Below, one piece after another: positions 1-8,708 of a stretch of DNA of 25,224 nucleotides. The notes below the pieces were generated by a model. It was not told the DNA's origin and did not search any database. It worked only from the letters and a program-made list of their open reading frames with translations. The stretch comes from a bacterium. Its GTDB lineage: Bacteria; JAHJDO01. The number at the start of each line of letters is the position of its first letter. Within the stretch, counting starts at the first letter, position 1. The stretch is from the NCBI GenBank assembly GCA_030631525.1, contig DAOVKY010000002.1, positions 1 to 25,224 on the forward strand, in the 5' to 3' direction. Both the position numbers and the translations under genes were made by a program.

Positions 1-635
1 CTAAATGTGCCTGCAAACACTACTGTAAACTTGTTCTCTAAATTGTATGTCTTTCTAAGATTATTTGCTTTGTCTGTGTTTCGCAGCTCAGGTCTGAACA
101 TGTCTGTGTTTGCTGCCCACCTAACCTGCTCTGTTTTTAGGCGCGCATGTTCCGGGACAACTGTAAGTGAAGTAGCTATAACCTTTTTTGCCTGTCTGAA
201 TTGAATGTCTCTCCATGTTCTAAGCATATTAATAGTTGTTTTACATGTAATGTTATATCTCCATATAAGCTCTTCAGTATGAGGGCTGTTTACTTCAAGT
301 ATAAGCGGAATTTTCTTAAGCTTTGAATATATAGTTCCCACTCCGCCGAATGTAACATATCTTTCAATGATTATATCAAACCTTCTCATCAGTAGTTCCG
401 GAAGCAATTTAAGGCCTGCAATAGAGAGAATCTTATTTGAATACTGCATATTAGTGCGAAGGACTTTAATTCCTCTTAAGTATTCGGAACGTGCCAGTGT
501 TCCCTGCCTTTGTGAGATTAAAGTTACTTCATATCCAAGTCTTGATAGATTTGAAGCAACCTCCCAAACATGCACTGAGCCGCCGTTATTTCCGGGTACA
601 GTCTCTCCTGTTATGTATAATACCCTGATGCTCAT
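1..635 (-). CDS. GT4-family glycosyltransferase, N-terminal part (runs off the left edge)
   Basis: Reading the minus strand from an ATG at 635-633 gives 211 uninterrupted codons to the window edge, so the 3' end is missing. The protein starts MSIRVLYITGETVPGNNGGS, the glycine-rich first strand-loop of a GT-B fold. It continues with a typical N-terminal Rossmann half, including LSRLGYEVTLIS and IPLILEVNSPHTEEL. Near residues 185-195 it has RWAANTDMFRP, matching the GT4 interdomain motif (N-G-V-D-x-x-x-F-x-P), and then FTVVFAGTF, the first strand of the C-terminal donor-binding domain. GT4 enzymes transfer sugars from nucleotide-sugars, commonly in LPS or exopolysaccharide assembly. The start overlaps the stop of the upstream radC gene as ATGA, so translation is probably coupled. 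Donor and acceptor cannot be inferred. Confidence 0.85.
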   Translation of the reverse strand, partial: MSIRVLYITGETVPGNNGGSVHVWEVASNLSRLGYEVTLISQRQGTLARSEYLRGIKVLRTNMQYSNKILSIAGLKLLPELLMRRFDIIIERYVTFGGVGTIYSKLKKIPLILEVNSPHTEELIWRYNITCKTTINMLRTWRDIQFRQAKKVIATSLTVVPEHARLKTEQVRWAANTDMFRPELRNTDKANNLRKTYNLENKFTVVFAGTF

Positions 636-1333
636 ATTAATTTGTGTTCCTTAAAACTGAAATAGCCCTCAGTTCCTATAATAATGTGATCCAGCACATT
701 AACATCTACAGTAGCAAGCGCTTTGATCAATGCCTGCGTTATGTTCTTATCATCCTCTGAGGCTGTAAGACTTCCTCCTGGATGATTATGCGCAAGAATA
801 ACAGACGTTGCTTTGTTTTTTAAAGCATGTTCCACTACTTTACGGGGATAAACCACTGCTTTATTTACAGTACCAACGTGTATTGTTTCTACTTTAACAG
901 GTCTGTTGGCAGTGTTGAGAAAAACAACCTTAAAGATTTCATCCTTAGCTCCTCTTAATGAAGCTTGCAAGTAATTATAGACTGCTTTTGGGGAAGATAT
1001 TATATTCTCTTGTTCCAAAAGGTCCTCCAGCAAATACAAGGAAACAATCTCCTTAAACAGGTTAATAAGCATACCTGCATTTGCGCCTATTCCATTTATT
1101 TTTTTTAATTCTTCTATTTCTGCATCAAAGACACCCCTAATGCTTTTGAACTTTCTAAGCAATGCTTTAGCGATTGGTTTTGTGTCCTTGCGGGGTATTG
1201 CGTATGTGAGTATTAACTCAAGAATTTCGTAGTCATGCCAATTGGCAAACCCACTCTTTTGATATTTTCCCCTAATTCTCTGTCTGTGTCCCAGATAGTC
1301 AGGCATTATAATTTGTTTTCTATCGTTTTGCAT
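632..1333 (-). CDS. radC: RadC family protein (JAMM/MPN domain)
   Basis: A 233-residue protein with the two RadC parts in order. An N-terminal helix-hairpin-helix region has INGIGANAGM near residues 80-89. The C-terminal JAMM domain has AHNHPGGSLTASEDD near 181-195, giving H182, H184, S192 and D195, with E149 as the likely upstream glutamate. The metal-binding set therefore looks complete. The family was named for DNA repair, but its function is unsettled. The ATG at 1333 overlaps the upstream glycosyltransferase by 28 bases. A second ATG at 1306 (MPDYLGHRQR) forms a TAATG junction with that gene's stop, and its N-terminus resembles the GHRxRLR start common in the family. I consider 1306 at least as likely (224 aa). 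Neither start has a strong ribosome binding site, which fits coupling. The gene is sandwiched between two glycosyltransferases. Confidence 0.93.
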   Translation of the reverse strand: MQNDRKQIIMPDYLGHRQRIRGKYQKSGFANWHDYEILELILTYAIPRKDTKPIAKALLRKFKSIRGVFDAEIEELKKINGIGANAGMLINLFKEIVSLYLLEDLLEQENIISSPKAVYNYLQASLRGAKDEIFKVVFLNTANRPVKVETIHVGTVNKAVVYPRKVVEHALKNKATSVILAHNHPGGSLTASEDDKNITQALIKALATVDVNVLDHIIIGTEGYFSFKEHKLI

Positions 1334-2376
1334 ACTTCTTCAACAGTTATTGAGTCCATACAATAGTGTTTATCCTGCTTGCAAACAGGTTTCTTACAGC
1401 CCAGACAAAAGGCGTCTTTTTTCTGTATGACTATATGCTCCTCTCCATACGGCCGCCATATTCCGGGATCGCCCGGCCCAAATAAAGCAACAACCGGAGT
1501 ATTAACTGCAGAAGCAATATGAGTTGCGCATGTATCAACACTTACCAAAAGGTTTGCCCTTCTCAGAAGCTCTGCGTATTGGCCAAGGTTCATTTTGCAA
1601 TCTGAGATTACTGTCTTAACATGCATATTATTCTCTATTTCTTTTATCAAATCAGCATCATCAGGTCCTCCTGATATGCAGACTTTTGCTTTAAGCTTTT
1701 CTATTATAAAATCTCCAACTTGTGCAAATCTGTCTGATTTCCACTGATAAGAGGTGTTGCTTCCAGGATGTATGCATACAAGAGTATCTGCTTGCGTTAC
1801 ATTGAGCTCTTTTAGAAAACCTTCGCACCTTTTCTGATTTTTATGTGATTCTCTAATATAGGGGCGCTGCTCTTTAACAGGGAATCCTGCTTTTTCTATG
1901 AGTTTTAGCCAGCTGTCTACTTCATGAGATACTTTTATTGAGTCCGGGTATTCCCGCATAGGTCTGTTCCAGTAAAGAGGCTCTTTCACCTTGTCTGTTA
2001 ACAGGAATCCTCTGCAGCGATAGTTATAGCCTATACGTCTCTTTGCATTAGCCCAAAACGCTATAAGATTACTGATAAGTCTTGTATCCAGAACTATTGC
2101 GAGGTCGTAGCCCTGAATTGGCAGTCTCTTAGCAAATCTCCATATTAAAAATGGGTTTCCCCCATTTTCCCCGCAGTCAAAATACACAACATCATCAGCA
2201 AGCTCCTGTCCCTCAATTAGTGATTTGAGATTAGTAGAGGCAACCAAAGTTACATGTGCGTCAGGTAGATTTTCTCTAACTGCTCTTATTGCAGGGAATG
2301 TTACAACTGTATCCCCTATACGCAAGAGGTCCACTATTAGAATATTTTTAAACTCTGAGATATCCATAATTGCCAT
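1306..2376 (-). CDS. Glycosyltransferase family 9, heptosyltransferase-like
   Basis: A 356-residue GT-B protein of the ADP-heptose:LPS heptosyltransferase family. The N-terminal strand and loop NILIVDLLRIGDTVVTFPAI (residues 11-30) carry the family's R-x-G-D signature. The C-terminal domain has HPGSN (203-207), SVDTCATHIASA (279-290) and ALFGPGDPGIWRP (297-309), the donor-binding signature. A late cysteine cluster (C324, C327, C332, C339) matches the C-x2-C ... C pattern seen in many GT9 proteins. Members add heptose or related sugars to lipid A-core or other surface glycans at the inner membrane, which suggests a Gram-negative-type envelope. It appears to be the first gene of the minus-strand operon. 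There is no clear SD before ATG 2376; the alternative in-frame ATG at 2367 is equally plain. The assignment to WaaF rather than another GT9 member is not safe. Confidence 0.9.
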   Translation of the reverse strand: MAIMDISEFKNILIVDLLRIGDTVVTFPAIRAVRENLPDAHVTLVASTNLKSLIEGQELADDVVYFDCGENGGNPFLIWRFAKRLPIQGYDLAIVLDTRLISNLIAFWANAKRRIGYNYRCRGFLLTDKVKEPLYWNRPMREYPDSIKVSHEVDSWLKLIEKAGFPVKEQRPYIRESHKNQKRCEGFLKELNVTQADTLVCIHPGSNTSYQWKSDRFAQVGDFIIEKLKAKVCISGGPDDADLIKEIENNMHVKTVISDCKMNLGQYAELLRRANLLVSVDTCATHIASAVNTPVVALFGPGDPGIWRPYGEEHIVIQKKDAFCLGCKKPVCKQDKHYCMDSITVEEVCKTIENKL

Positions 2377-2445
2377 ATAATATTACCACAAAAAACTGAT
2401 TTTGATATAACAAATCTCAATTCTTCTGGAAAGGGATTTTTGCGC

Positions 2446-2474
2446 TTGACAGAAAGTCTACTTTAGAGTAGTCT
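2446..2474 (+). promoter_or_regulatory. Possible promoter of the DUF234-type ATPase
   Basis: A perfect -35 hexamer TTGACA lies at 2446-2451. At 17 bases spacing the -10 position reads TAGTCT (2469-2474), only a partial match to TATAAT. The repeat structure at 2455-2490 covers the spacer, the -10 and the expected start site, so a bound repressor would block it. The call is tentative because of the weak -10. Confidence 0.35.
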
Positions 2475-2490
2475 ACTTTAGGGTAGACTA
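2455..2490. repeat. Tandem 15-bp repeat with overlapping 8-bp palindrome, candidate operator
   Basis: Two head-to-tail copies, AGTCTACTTTAGAGT (2455-2469) and AGTCTACTTTAGGGT (2470-2484), differ at one base. The second copy joined to the next bases forms a perfect inverted repeat, TAGTCTAC (2469-2476) and GTAGACTA (2483-2490) with a 6-base spacer. A smaller hairpin, CTACT/AGTAG, occurs at the junction of the copies. It lies 34 bases upstream of the ATPase start codon and downstream of a TTGACA box, so an operator or a leader hairpin is the natural reading. Confidence 0.6.
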
Positions 2491-2524
2491 TGGATAGGTA
2501 GTGTAAACATAGAAGGAAAGGCTA

Positions 2525-3916
2525 ATGGAATTTATTGATAGAGAAAGAGAGCTGAATGCTCTGGAGAAATTCTGTGGAAAAAAGGAATCTCAGTTTATCG
2601 TTATTTATGGCAAAAGACGGATAGGTAAGACGGAGCTTATCAAACAATTCATTAAAAAAATTCCTCATATTTACTTTCTTGCTCAAAAGATTAATGAATA
2701 TGAAAATTTGAAAATACTAAGTAGAAAAACAGGAGAATTTTTTAACGATGATATCTTAATAAGAAAAGGGTTTGAAAACTGGCAATGGGTTTTTGAATAT
2801 TTAAAAACCCATTTGAAGCAGAGAACAGTTTTAGTCATTGATGAGTTTCCTTATCTTGCCGAAACAAATAAAGGAATTTCCTCTATTTTCCAGCATGGAT
2901 GGGATGAGTATTTGAGAAACACTCCTGTTTTTTTAATTTTATGCGGCTCAAGTATATCTATGATGGAAGAGGAAGTCCTTTCTTATAAAGCGCCTCTTTA
3001 TGGCAGACGAACGGGTCAGATTTTTTTAAAGCCTTTTCCATTTGTAATGACCAGAAAGTTTTTTCCGCTTCTTTCTTTTTCCCGCTGTTTAGAAATATAT
3101 TCCATTGCTGGTGGAAATCCCAGCTATCTAAAAAGATTTAATTCCAGAATCTCTCTTGATAGAAACATTAAAGAAAACATTCTTCAACCTGAAGCCTTTC
3201 TTTATAATGAGGTTGAGTTTATTTTACGAGAAGGGTTGAGGGAACCTCGCAATTATTTAGCAATCTTGAAGGCAATAGCTTTGAGCAGGAATAAAGTTAG
3301 CGAAATAGTAAATGAAACTGCATTGCCTAAAAGCATGTTACATAAATATCTATTTGTTCTGGAAGACCTTCATATTCTTCAAAAAGAAGTTCCTGTTACA
3401 GAAAAGAATCCCTTAAAATCGAGAAAAGGCATTTATAAATTGCAGGATCAATTTTTTAAATTCTGGTTTAGATATGTCCTGCCTAATAAAGGTAATATTG
3501 AGGAAGGCATGGTTGATTTTGTTCTAAAGCAAATAAAGAAAAATTTTAACTTACTGGTAGCAGAGAATTATGAAAGAGTGGCAATAGAAATGGTAAAAAA
3601 ATATGAAAAAATATTTTTCCCTGTCAATAAAATTGGCAGATGGTGGGATAGAAATGAAGAGATAGATATCGTAGCTTTTAATGAAGAAGAGAGTAAAATC
3701 CTTTTTGGTGAAGTTAAGTGGAGTAATAAAGCCGTAGGGACAAATATTTACGAGGATTTAAAAAGAAAGAGCCAGAAATTAGAGTGGAATAAGGAAAATA
3801 GAAAAGAATACTTCTGCCTTTTTTCAAAGAGTGGTTTTACGGAAAATATGAAACAACTTGCTAAAGAGGAAAATGTTATTCTTTTTCATAAAGACAAATT
3901 GTTAAAATCAAGTTAG
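2525..3916 (+). CDS. Stand-alone ATPase, ATPase_2 domain plus DUF234 (nuclease-like) domain
   Basis: A 463-residue protein. Residues 1-230 form a STAND/ATPase_2-type P-loop domain: Walker A GKRRIGKT (29-36), Walker B VLVIDEF (102-108), and the sensor-like CGSSISMMEEE (140-150). A winged-helix region follows at about 245-290 (NKVSEIVNETALPKSMLHKY). The C-terminus (about 310-460) matches DUF234, with a PD-(D/E)XK pattern: E350, D381 (EEIDIVAF) and E396-x-K398 (FGEVKWS). The family is common in archaea, thermophiles and uncultured bacteria, and its biological role is not established. The SD-like AGGAAAGG lies just before the ATG. The gene stands alone with its own repeat-rich promoter region and its own terminator hairpin (3978-4010). 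It points towards a second ATPase of a different family, and both interrupt otherwise housekeeping surroundings, suggesting lateral acquisition. Confidence 0.88.
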   Translation: MEFIDRERELNALEKFCGKKESQFIVIYGKRRIGKTELIKQFIKKIPHIYFLAQKINEYENLKILSRKTGEFFNDDILIRKGFENWQWVFEYLKTHLKQRTVLVIDEFPYLAETNKGISSIFQHGWDEYLRNTPVFLILCGSSISMMEEEVLSYKAPLYGRRTGQIFLKPFPFVMTRKFFPLLSFSRCLEIYSIAGGNPSYLKRFNSRISLDRNIKENILQPEAFLYNEVEFILREGLREPRNYLAILKAIALSRNKVSEIVNETALPKSMLHKYLFVLEDLHILQKEVPVTEKNPLKSRKGIYKLQDQFFKFWFRYVLPNKGNIEEGMVDFVLKQIKKNFNLLVAENYERVAIEMVKKYEKIFFPVNKIGRWWDRNEEIDIVAFNEEESKILFGEVKWSNKAVGTNIYEDLKRKSQKLEWNKENRKEYFCLFSKSGFTENMKQLAKEENVILFHKDKLLKSS

Positions 3917-3965
3917 AAATAAAAGCAACAGCACCGTATGCAGCAATGGTGGGGGAAGGAGTTGC

Positions 3966-5138
3966 TCAAAATCTCTTAGGAAATGCAGTTGCTGCATTTC
4001 CTATTTTTTCTATAGAAACAGCTGAGATATTTTTATCTAATGGATAATTTTCCGTGCCTGGATAAATCACCCAGAGATGACTCAATGAAAGTTCGCTCAT
4101 GGCAAACTTCATTGACTTGGTTAATCTCGGCGCTTCATCATATTTTACTTCAATACCCCACAGCTTACCTTTTTTCGCAAAAACCAAATCTAGTTCTGCT
4201 CCTGTGTGAACTGCCCAAAAGAAGGTTTCTTCCTCTCTTAAATTTAGATGTTCAATTGCTTGTTGAATAGCAAATCCTTCCCATGAAGCTCCCAGCTTTG
4301 GATATGTTGTTACTGCGTTATAATTATCTAAAGAGAGTAAAGCATGGAGAATACCTGAATCCCTAAAATACATCTTAGGTCTTTTGACAATTCTCTTTTT
4401 GGTATTATAGTACCACGGCTGCAGTTGTCGGACAACAAAGGTTCCGGATAGAAGATCCAGATATCGTCTGGCCGTGTTATCCGATATAGACAAGCTTCTA
4501 CCAATCTCTGATGCATTAAAAATCTGACCATGATAATGGGCTAACATCATCCAAAATTGCCTTAGTGTTCTGGCAGGTATTCTAATCCCCAGATTTGGGA
4601 TATCTCTCTCAAGAAAGGTTGTAACGAAATCCTGTCTCCACTGAAATGAAGACTGCTCGCTTCCGGCAAGGAATGAGCGTGGAAAGCCTCCCCTTATCCA
4701 CAGTTTTTTTATGTCAGCAACAGCAGACAAATGCTCTATAGAAAATCCTCCCATTTCAATATAACTGATTCTTCCTGCTAAAGACTCTGAACTTTGAGAA
4801 ATAAGGTCGCGCGAGGCACTACCAAGTATAATGTATTTCGCCGATGAATTTTTATCAGCAAGAACACGTAATACGGGAAAAAGATCAGGTTTTCTTTGTA
4901 TCTCATCAATAACTATAAAACCTTTTAAGTTTCCAAGTGCTAATGTAGGATTTTCGAGTCTGGCCAAATGACGTGGATCTTCAAGGTCAAAGAAGTGAAC
5001 TTCTTCTGAAACATTCCGTGAAAATTGTTTGGACAACGTTGTTTTTCCACATTGTCTGGGTCCTAAAATTGCAACAACAGGATTCTCTTTCAGCCTTTCT
5101 TTCAGCAGTTTCAATTCCTTTACCCGCTTAATCTCCAT
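3966..5138 (-). CDS. Stand-alone ATPase, AAA_14 domain plus DUF4143 domain
   Basis: A 390-residue protein with the classic AAA_14/DUF4143 layout. Walker A is GPRQCGKTT (26-34), Walker B is FIVIDEI (74-80), and LGSASRDLISQSSESLAGR (105-123) is the family's sensor and arginine segment. A winged helix lies at about 205-235 (ASEIGRSLSISDNTARRYLD). DUF4143 follows, with the restriction-endonuclease-like residues E287 (SWEGFA), D317 (AELDLVF) and E330-x-K332 (GIEVKYDEA). Family function is unknown; roles in stress response or as regulatory ATPases have been proposed. The start has a strong SD, GGAGG, 5-6 bases before ATG. A good sigma-70 promoter with a palindrome lies upstream at 5180-5213. The last residues, GNAATAFPKRF, are encoded within the hairpin that terminates the opposing gene. 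Confidence 0.92.
   Translation of the reverse strand: MEIKRVKELKLLKERLKENPVVAILGPRQCGKTTLSKQFSRNVSEEVHFFDLEDPRHLARLENPTLALGNLKGFIVIDEIQRKPDLFPVLRVLADKNSSAKYIILGSASRDLISQSSESLAGRISYIEMGGFSIEHLSAVADIKKLWIRGGFPRSFLAGSEQSSFQWRQDFVTTFLERDIPNLGIRIPARTLRQFWMMLAHYHGQIFNASEIGRSLSISDNTARRYLDLLSGTFVVRQLQPWYYNTKKRIVKRPKMYFRDSGILHALLSLDNYNAVTTYPKLGASWEGFAIQQAIEHLNLREEETFFWAVHTGAELDLVFAKKGKLWGIEVKYDEAPRLTKSMKFAMSELSLSHLWVIYPGTENYPLDKNISAVSIEKIGNAATAFPKRF
3978..4010 (+). terminator. Rho-independent terminator of the DUF234 ATPase
   Basis: A perfect 11-bp stem, AGGAAATGCAG (3978-3988) and CTGCATTTCCT (3992-4002), has a 3-base loop and is followed at once by ATTTTTTC on the plus strand. The T-run is on the plus side only, so it serves the plus-strand ATPase that ends at 3916. 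It lies completely inside the last codons of the convergent minus-strand gene. Confidence 0.85.
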
Positions 5139-5179
5139 ATAATCCTCCGTAAATATTCATCAAATCCGTATTTATCATA

Positions 5180-5213
5180 ATTATACCATGAAATTTCGAC
5201 ACGTCAAGTCGAA
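5180..5213 (-). promoter_or_regulatory. Sigma-70 promoter and overlapping palindromic operator of the DUF4143 ATPase
   Basis: Read on the minus strand: -35 TTGACG (5207-5202), 16-base spacer, -10 TATAAT (5185-5180), preceded by TGG so that it is also an extended -10. An inverted repeat, TTCGAC (5195-5200) and GTCGAA (5208-5213) with a 7-base spacer, brackets the -35 box. Binding there would exclude RNA polymerase, so repressor control, perhaps autoregulation, is likely. The start codon is about 40 bases further downstream. Confidence 0.75.
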
Positions 5214-5260
5214 TTAACTCAACCTGTTGGGGAGGCACTTGAGGCATTACGTTAATCTAA

Positions 5261-6496
<1,236 letters not shown>

Positions 6497-6509
6497 CTAG
6501 GTGCAAGTT

Positions 6510-7520
6510 ATGGGCATAACCACAAGACAAATTGCAAAACAGTTTAAAATTCATCATTCTACAGTATCCCGCGCTTTGCAGGATGATCCCAGGATAAGTG
6601 AAGCTCGCAGAAAAGAAATTAAGCAATTTGCAAAAAAGAAAAACTATGTTCCTAATATGATAGCAAAAAGTTTCTTCTCAAAAAAAACATATACAATAGG
6701 TATTATAGTTTCTGATCTAACAAATTCCTTCTTTTCAACAGTTACCAAAGGAATTGAAGATTTTGTAAACCAGAAAGATTATAGCGTTTTTATCTGCAAT
6801 ACCGATGAATCTATAGATGAGGAAAAAAAGGATTTAAATACGCTATTAGAGAAGAGGGTAGAGGGAATTATTGTTGCTTCTGCCACTCTGGACAAAAAGT
6901 ATTTTTCGGAACTTTCCAAAATAGAAGCGCCAATTGTCCTTATTGACAGGTTCCCACTGAACGCACCATTAAGTTATGTTGGCATAAATAACTTTGAAGC
7001 TGCATATAAAGCAACAAAGTATTTGCTGAGCTTAGGACATAGAAGAATAGCTCATATAATGGGCAGGCTTGAATCAGAGCGCATGCAAGGCTATTCTCAG
7101 GCATTAAAAGATGCAGGAATTAAAAATACATCTAATTATATAACACAAAGTGGACTCAGGATTAACGATGGATATAAAGCAATGCAGGAGTTGCTCAAGT
7201 TTAAACAGAGGCCTACTGCAGTACTTGCTGTAACTGATGCTGTGGGTATGGGAGCTATAGCTGCTATAAAGGATGAGGGATTAGATGTCCCTCGAGATAT
7301 TTCAATATGTGGATTTGATGACATTGAATATTCACAATTTACAAATCCGCCACTTACAGCAATAAGACAGCCCGTTTATGAAATCGGGAGAAGAGCAGCA
7401 GAAATTCTTCTTAATGATATTAAAAATAAGCATTCTGATTTAAGGAGTAAAAGGACTCATGTACTACTTGATACAGAATTGGTTATAAGAAAGTCATGTA
7501 AAAAATTAAAACAAAAATAG
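6510..7520 (+). CDS. LacI-family transcriptional regulator (first)
   Basis: A 336-residue protein. The N-terminal LacI HTH is TTRQIAKQFKIHHSTVSRAL (residues 4-23), followed by the hinge region (YVPNMIAKSF). The periplasmic-binding-protein-like effector domain starts at YTIGIIVSDLTNSFFS. Later landmarks are VLIDRFP, LGHRRIAHI, AVLAVTDAVGMGAIAA and ISICGFDD, all standard for the family. ATG 6510 is preceded by AGGTG at a 6-base gap; a GTG at 6501 in the same frame is too close to the predicted transcript start. The gene is first in an operon with an M24-family gene 14 bases downstream and a creatininase-family gene after that, so it probably controls their transcription and its own. The effector is unknown; the neighbours suggest a sugar or amide compound. 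No clear CG-centred LacI operator is visible. Confidence 0.93.
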   Translation: MGITTRQIAKQFKIHHSTVSRALQDDPRISEARRKEIKQFAKKKNYVPNMIAKSFFSKKTYTIGIIVSDLTNSFFSTVTKGIEDFVNQKDYSVFICNTDESIDEEKKDLNTLLEKRVEGIIVASATLDKKYFSELSKIEAPIVLIDRFPLNAPLSYVGINNFEAAYKATKYLLSLGHRRIAHIMGRLESERMQGYSQALKDAGIKNTSNYITQSGLRINDGYKAMQELLKFKQRPTAVLAVTDAVGMGAIAAIKDEGLDVPRDISICGFDDIEYSQFTNPPLTAIRQPVYEIGRRAAEILLNDIKNKHSDLRSKRTHVLLDTELVIRKSCKKLKQK

Positions 7521-7534
7521 AGAGGATAGAAACA

Positions 7535-8695
7535 ATGATAAAAGATATACCTGATTCTGAATTCAAAGAAAGACAAAAAAAAGTGCAGGAGAAAGTTAGA
7601 GAAAATGGCTTGGATATTGCAATAGTCCACAGCCACGAAGCAGATTTTGCGAATGTAAGATACTTATCAGACTATTGGCCTATATTTGAAACAGCTGGAG
7701 TGCTAATACCAGCAGAAGGGGATTTAATGCTGTTAATAGGGCCCGAAAGCGAAACATTTGCTGAAGGAAGAAGCAAGATAAAAAAAATCAGAAAGATTCT
7801 CGAGTACAGAGAATCAGCAGAGCCCAGTTATCCGGATATAGAAATAGATTCTTTTGAGTCTGTTTTCGAAGAAGCATCTAATGGCAAGAAAGTCAAGCGC
7901 ATTGGCATAATAGGTTATCCAATAATGCCGATAACAGTATATGAATCTATCAGAAAGGCTGCTCCAGATGCTGAGATTATAAAATCTGATGACATAATGA
8001 CTGATATGAGAATTATAAAAAGCGAGAATGAAATTGCTCTTCTTAAAGAGGGATTTAGAATATCTGAACTAGCGCTTATAGAAATAATTAATAACATTAA
8101 ACTTGGTATGACAGAGTTAGAGATTGTCGGCATTGCCCAAGCGTCAATGTATGCGAATGGTGCAGAATATGAGGCACATCCAACCTATGTTCTTTCAGGA
8201 AAAAGAACAAATAATGCCATTGGAAGACCTACTCATAGAAAAATAGAAAAAGGCGATATGATACAGCTATGTATAGGCGCAAGAGTTGGAGGATATTCGC
8301 CATCGGCTGGAAGACCTGTATGTATAGGCAAGATGTCTGACGAAATGAGAAAGCTTGTAGAAGTTGGGCTTGAAGCGCACTACAAAACAATAGAGTTCAT
8401 AAAAGAAGGAGTTATAGCAAAAGATGTTGTAAACAAGTTCTTTGATTTTGTGAAATCAAAGGGATGCGAAAAGAATCTTTTATACGGACCATGTCATGGC
8501 CTGGGTATGATAGAGGTTGAACGTCCCTGGATGGAATCTGATTCAACATATCTTCTTAAAGAAAATATGACATTTCAGGTAGATACGTTCCTTCAATCGG
8601 ATAATTTTGGACTTAGATGGGAAAATGGAATCAGAGTTACAAAAGACGGCGCAGAACTTATGTCTGATAAAGAAATGAGAATTATAGAAATTTAA
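7535..8695 (+). CDS. M24 (creatinase/aminopeptidase P-fold) protein with degraded metal site
   Basis: A 386-residue two-domain protein: a creatinase N-domain (about 1-150) and a pita-bread catalytic domain (about 155-386). Aligned by eye with aminopeptidase P, the five metal ligands read C246 (for Asp, in IQLCIGA), S257 (for Asp, in GYSPSAGR), H321 (CHGLG), D350 (for Glu, in MTFQVDT) and E363 (RWENG). The two Asp positions are thus lost, as they are in metal-free creatinase. However, the catalytic histidine of creatinase (His232, recalled from the Pseudomonas enzyme) aligns with I229 here, so it is unlikely to be a standard creatinase. SD GAGAGGAT precedes ATG. The gap to the next gene is 13 bases. 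It probably acts on the same substrate pathway as the creatininase-like neighbour; its chemistry is unknown. Confidence 0.85.
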   Translation: MIKDIPDSEFKERQKKVQEKVRENGLDIAIVHSHEADFANVRYLSDYWPIFETAGVLIPAEGDLMLLIGPESETFAEGRSKIKKIRKILEYRESAEPSYPDIEIDSFESVFEEASNGKKVKRIGIIGYPIMPITVYESIRKAAPDAEIIKSDDIMTDMRIIKSENEIALLKEGFRISELALIEIINNIKLGMTELEIVGIAQASMYANGAEYEAHPTYVLSGKRTNNAIGRPTHRKIEKGDMIQLCIGARVGGYSPSAGRPVCIGKMSDEMRKLVEVGLEAHYKTIEFIKEGVIAKDVVNKFFDFVKSKGCEKNLLYGPCHGLGMIEVERPWMESDSTYLLKENMTFQVDTFLQSDNFGLRWENGIRVTKDGAELMSDKEMRIIEI

Positions 8696-8708
8696 ATGGA
8701 GGTTAAAA

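Noticed and set aside
7..654. Plus-strand open frames across the left edge
   Set aside because: They lie opposite a continuous 211-codon GT4 reading frame with clear family motifs, so they are antisense shadows.
3946..4047. Plus-strand frame reading MVGEGVAQNLLGNAVAAFPI and beyond, just after the DUF234 ATPase
   Set aside because: It looks protein-like, but most of it is antisense to the DUF4143 gene and spans the terminator hairpin. No family match came to mind and there is only a weak start, so I did not call it.
6501..6509. GTG start for the first LacI regulator
   Set aside because: It overlaps the SD AGGTG used by ATG 6510 and would leave almost no leader after the predicted transcript start.
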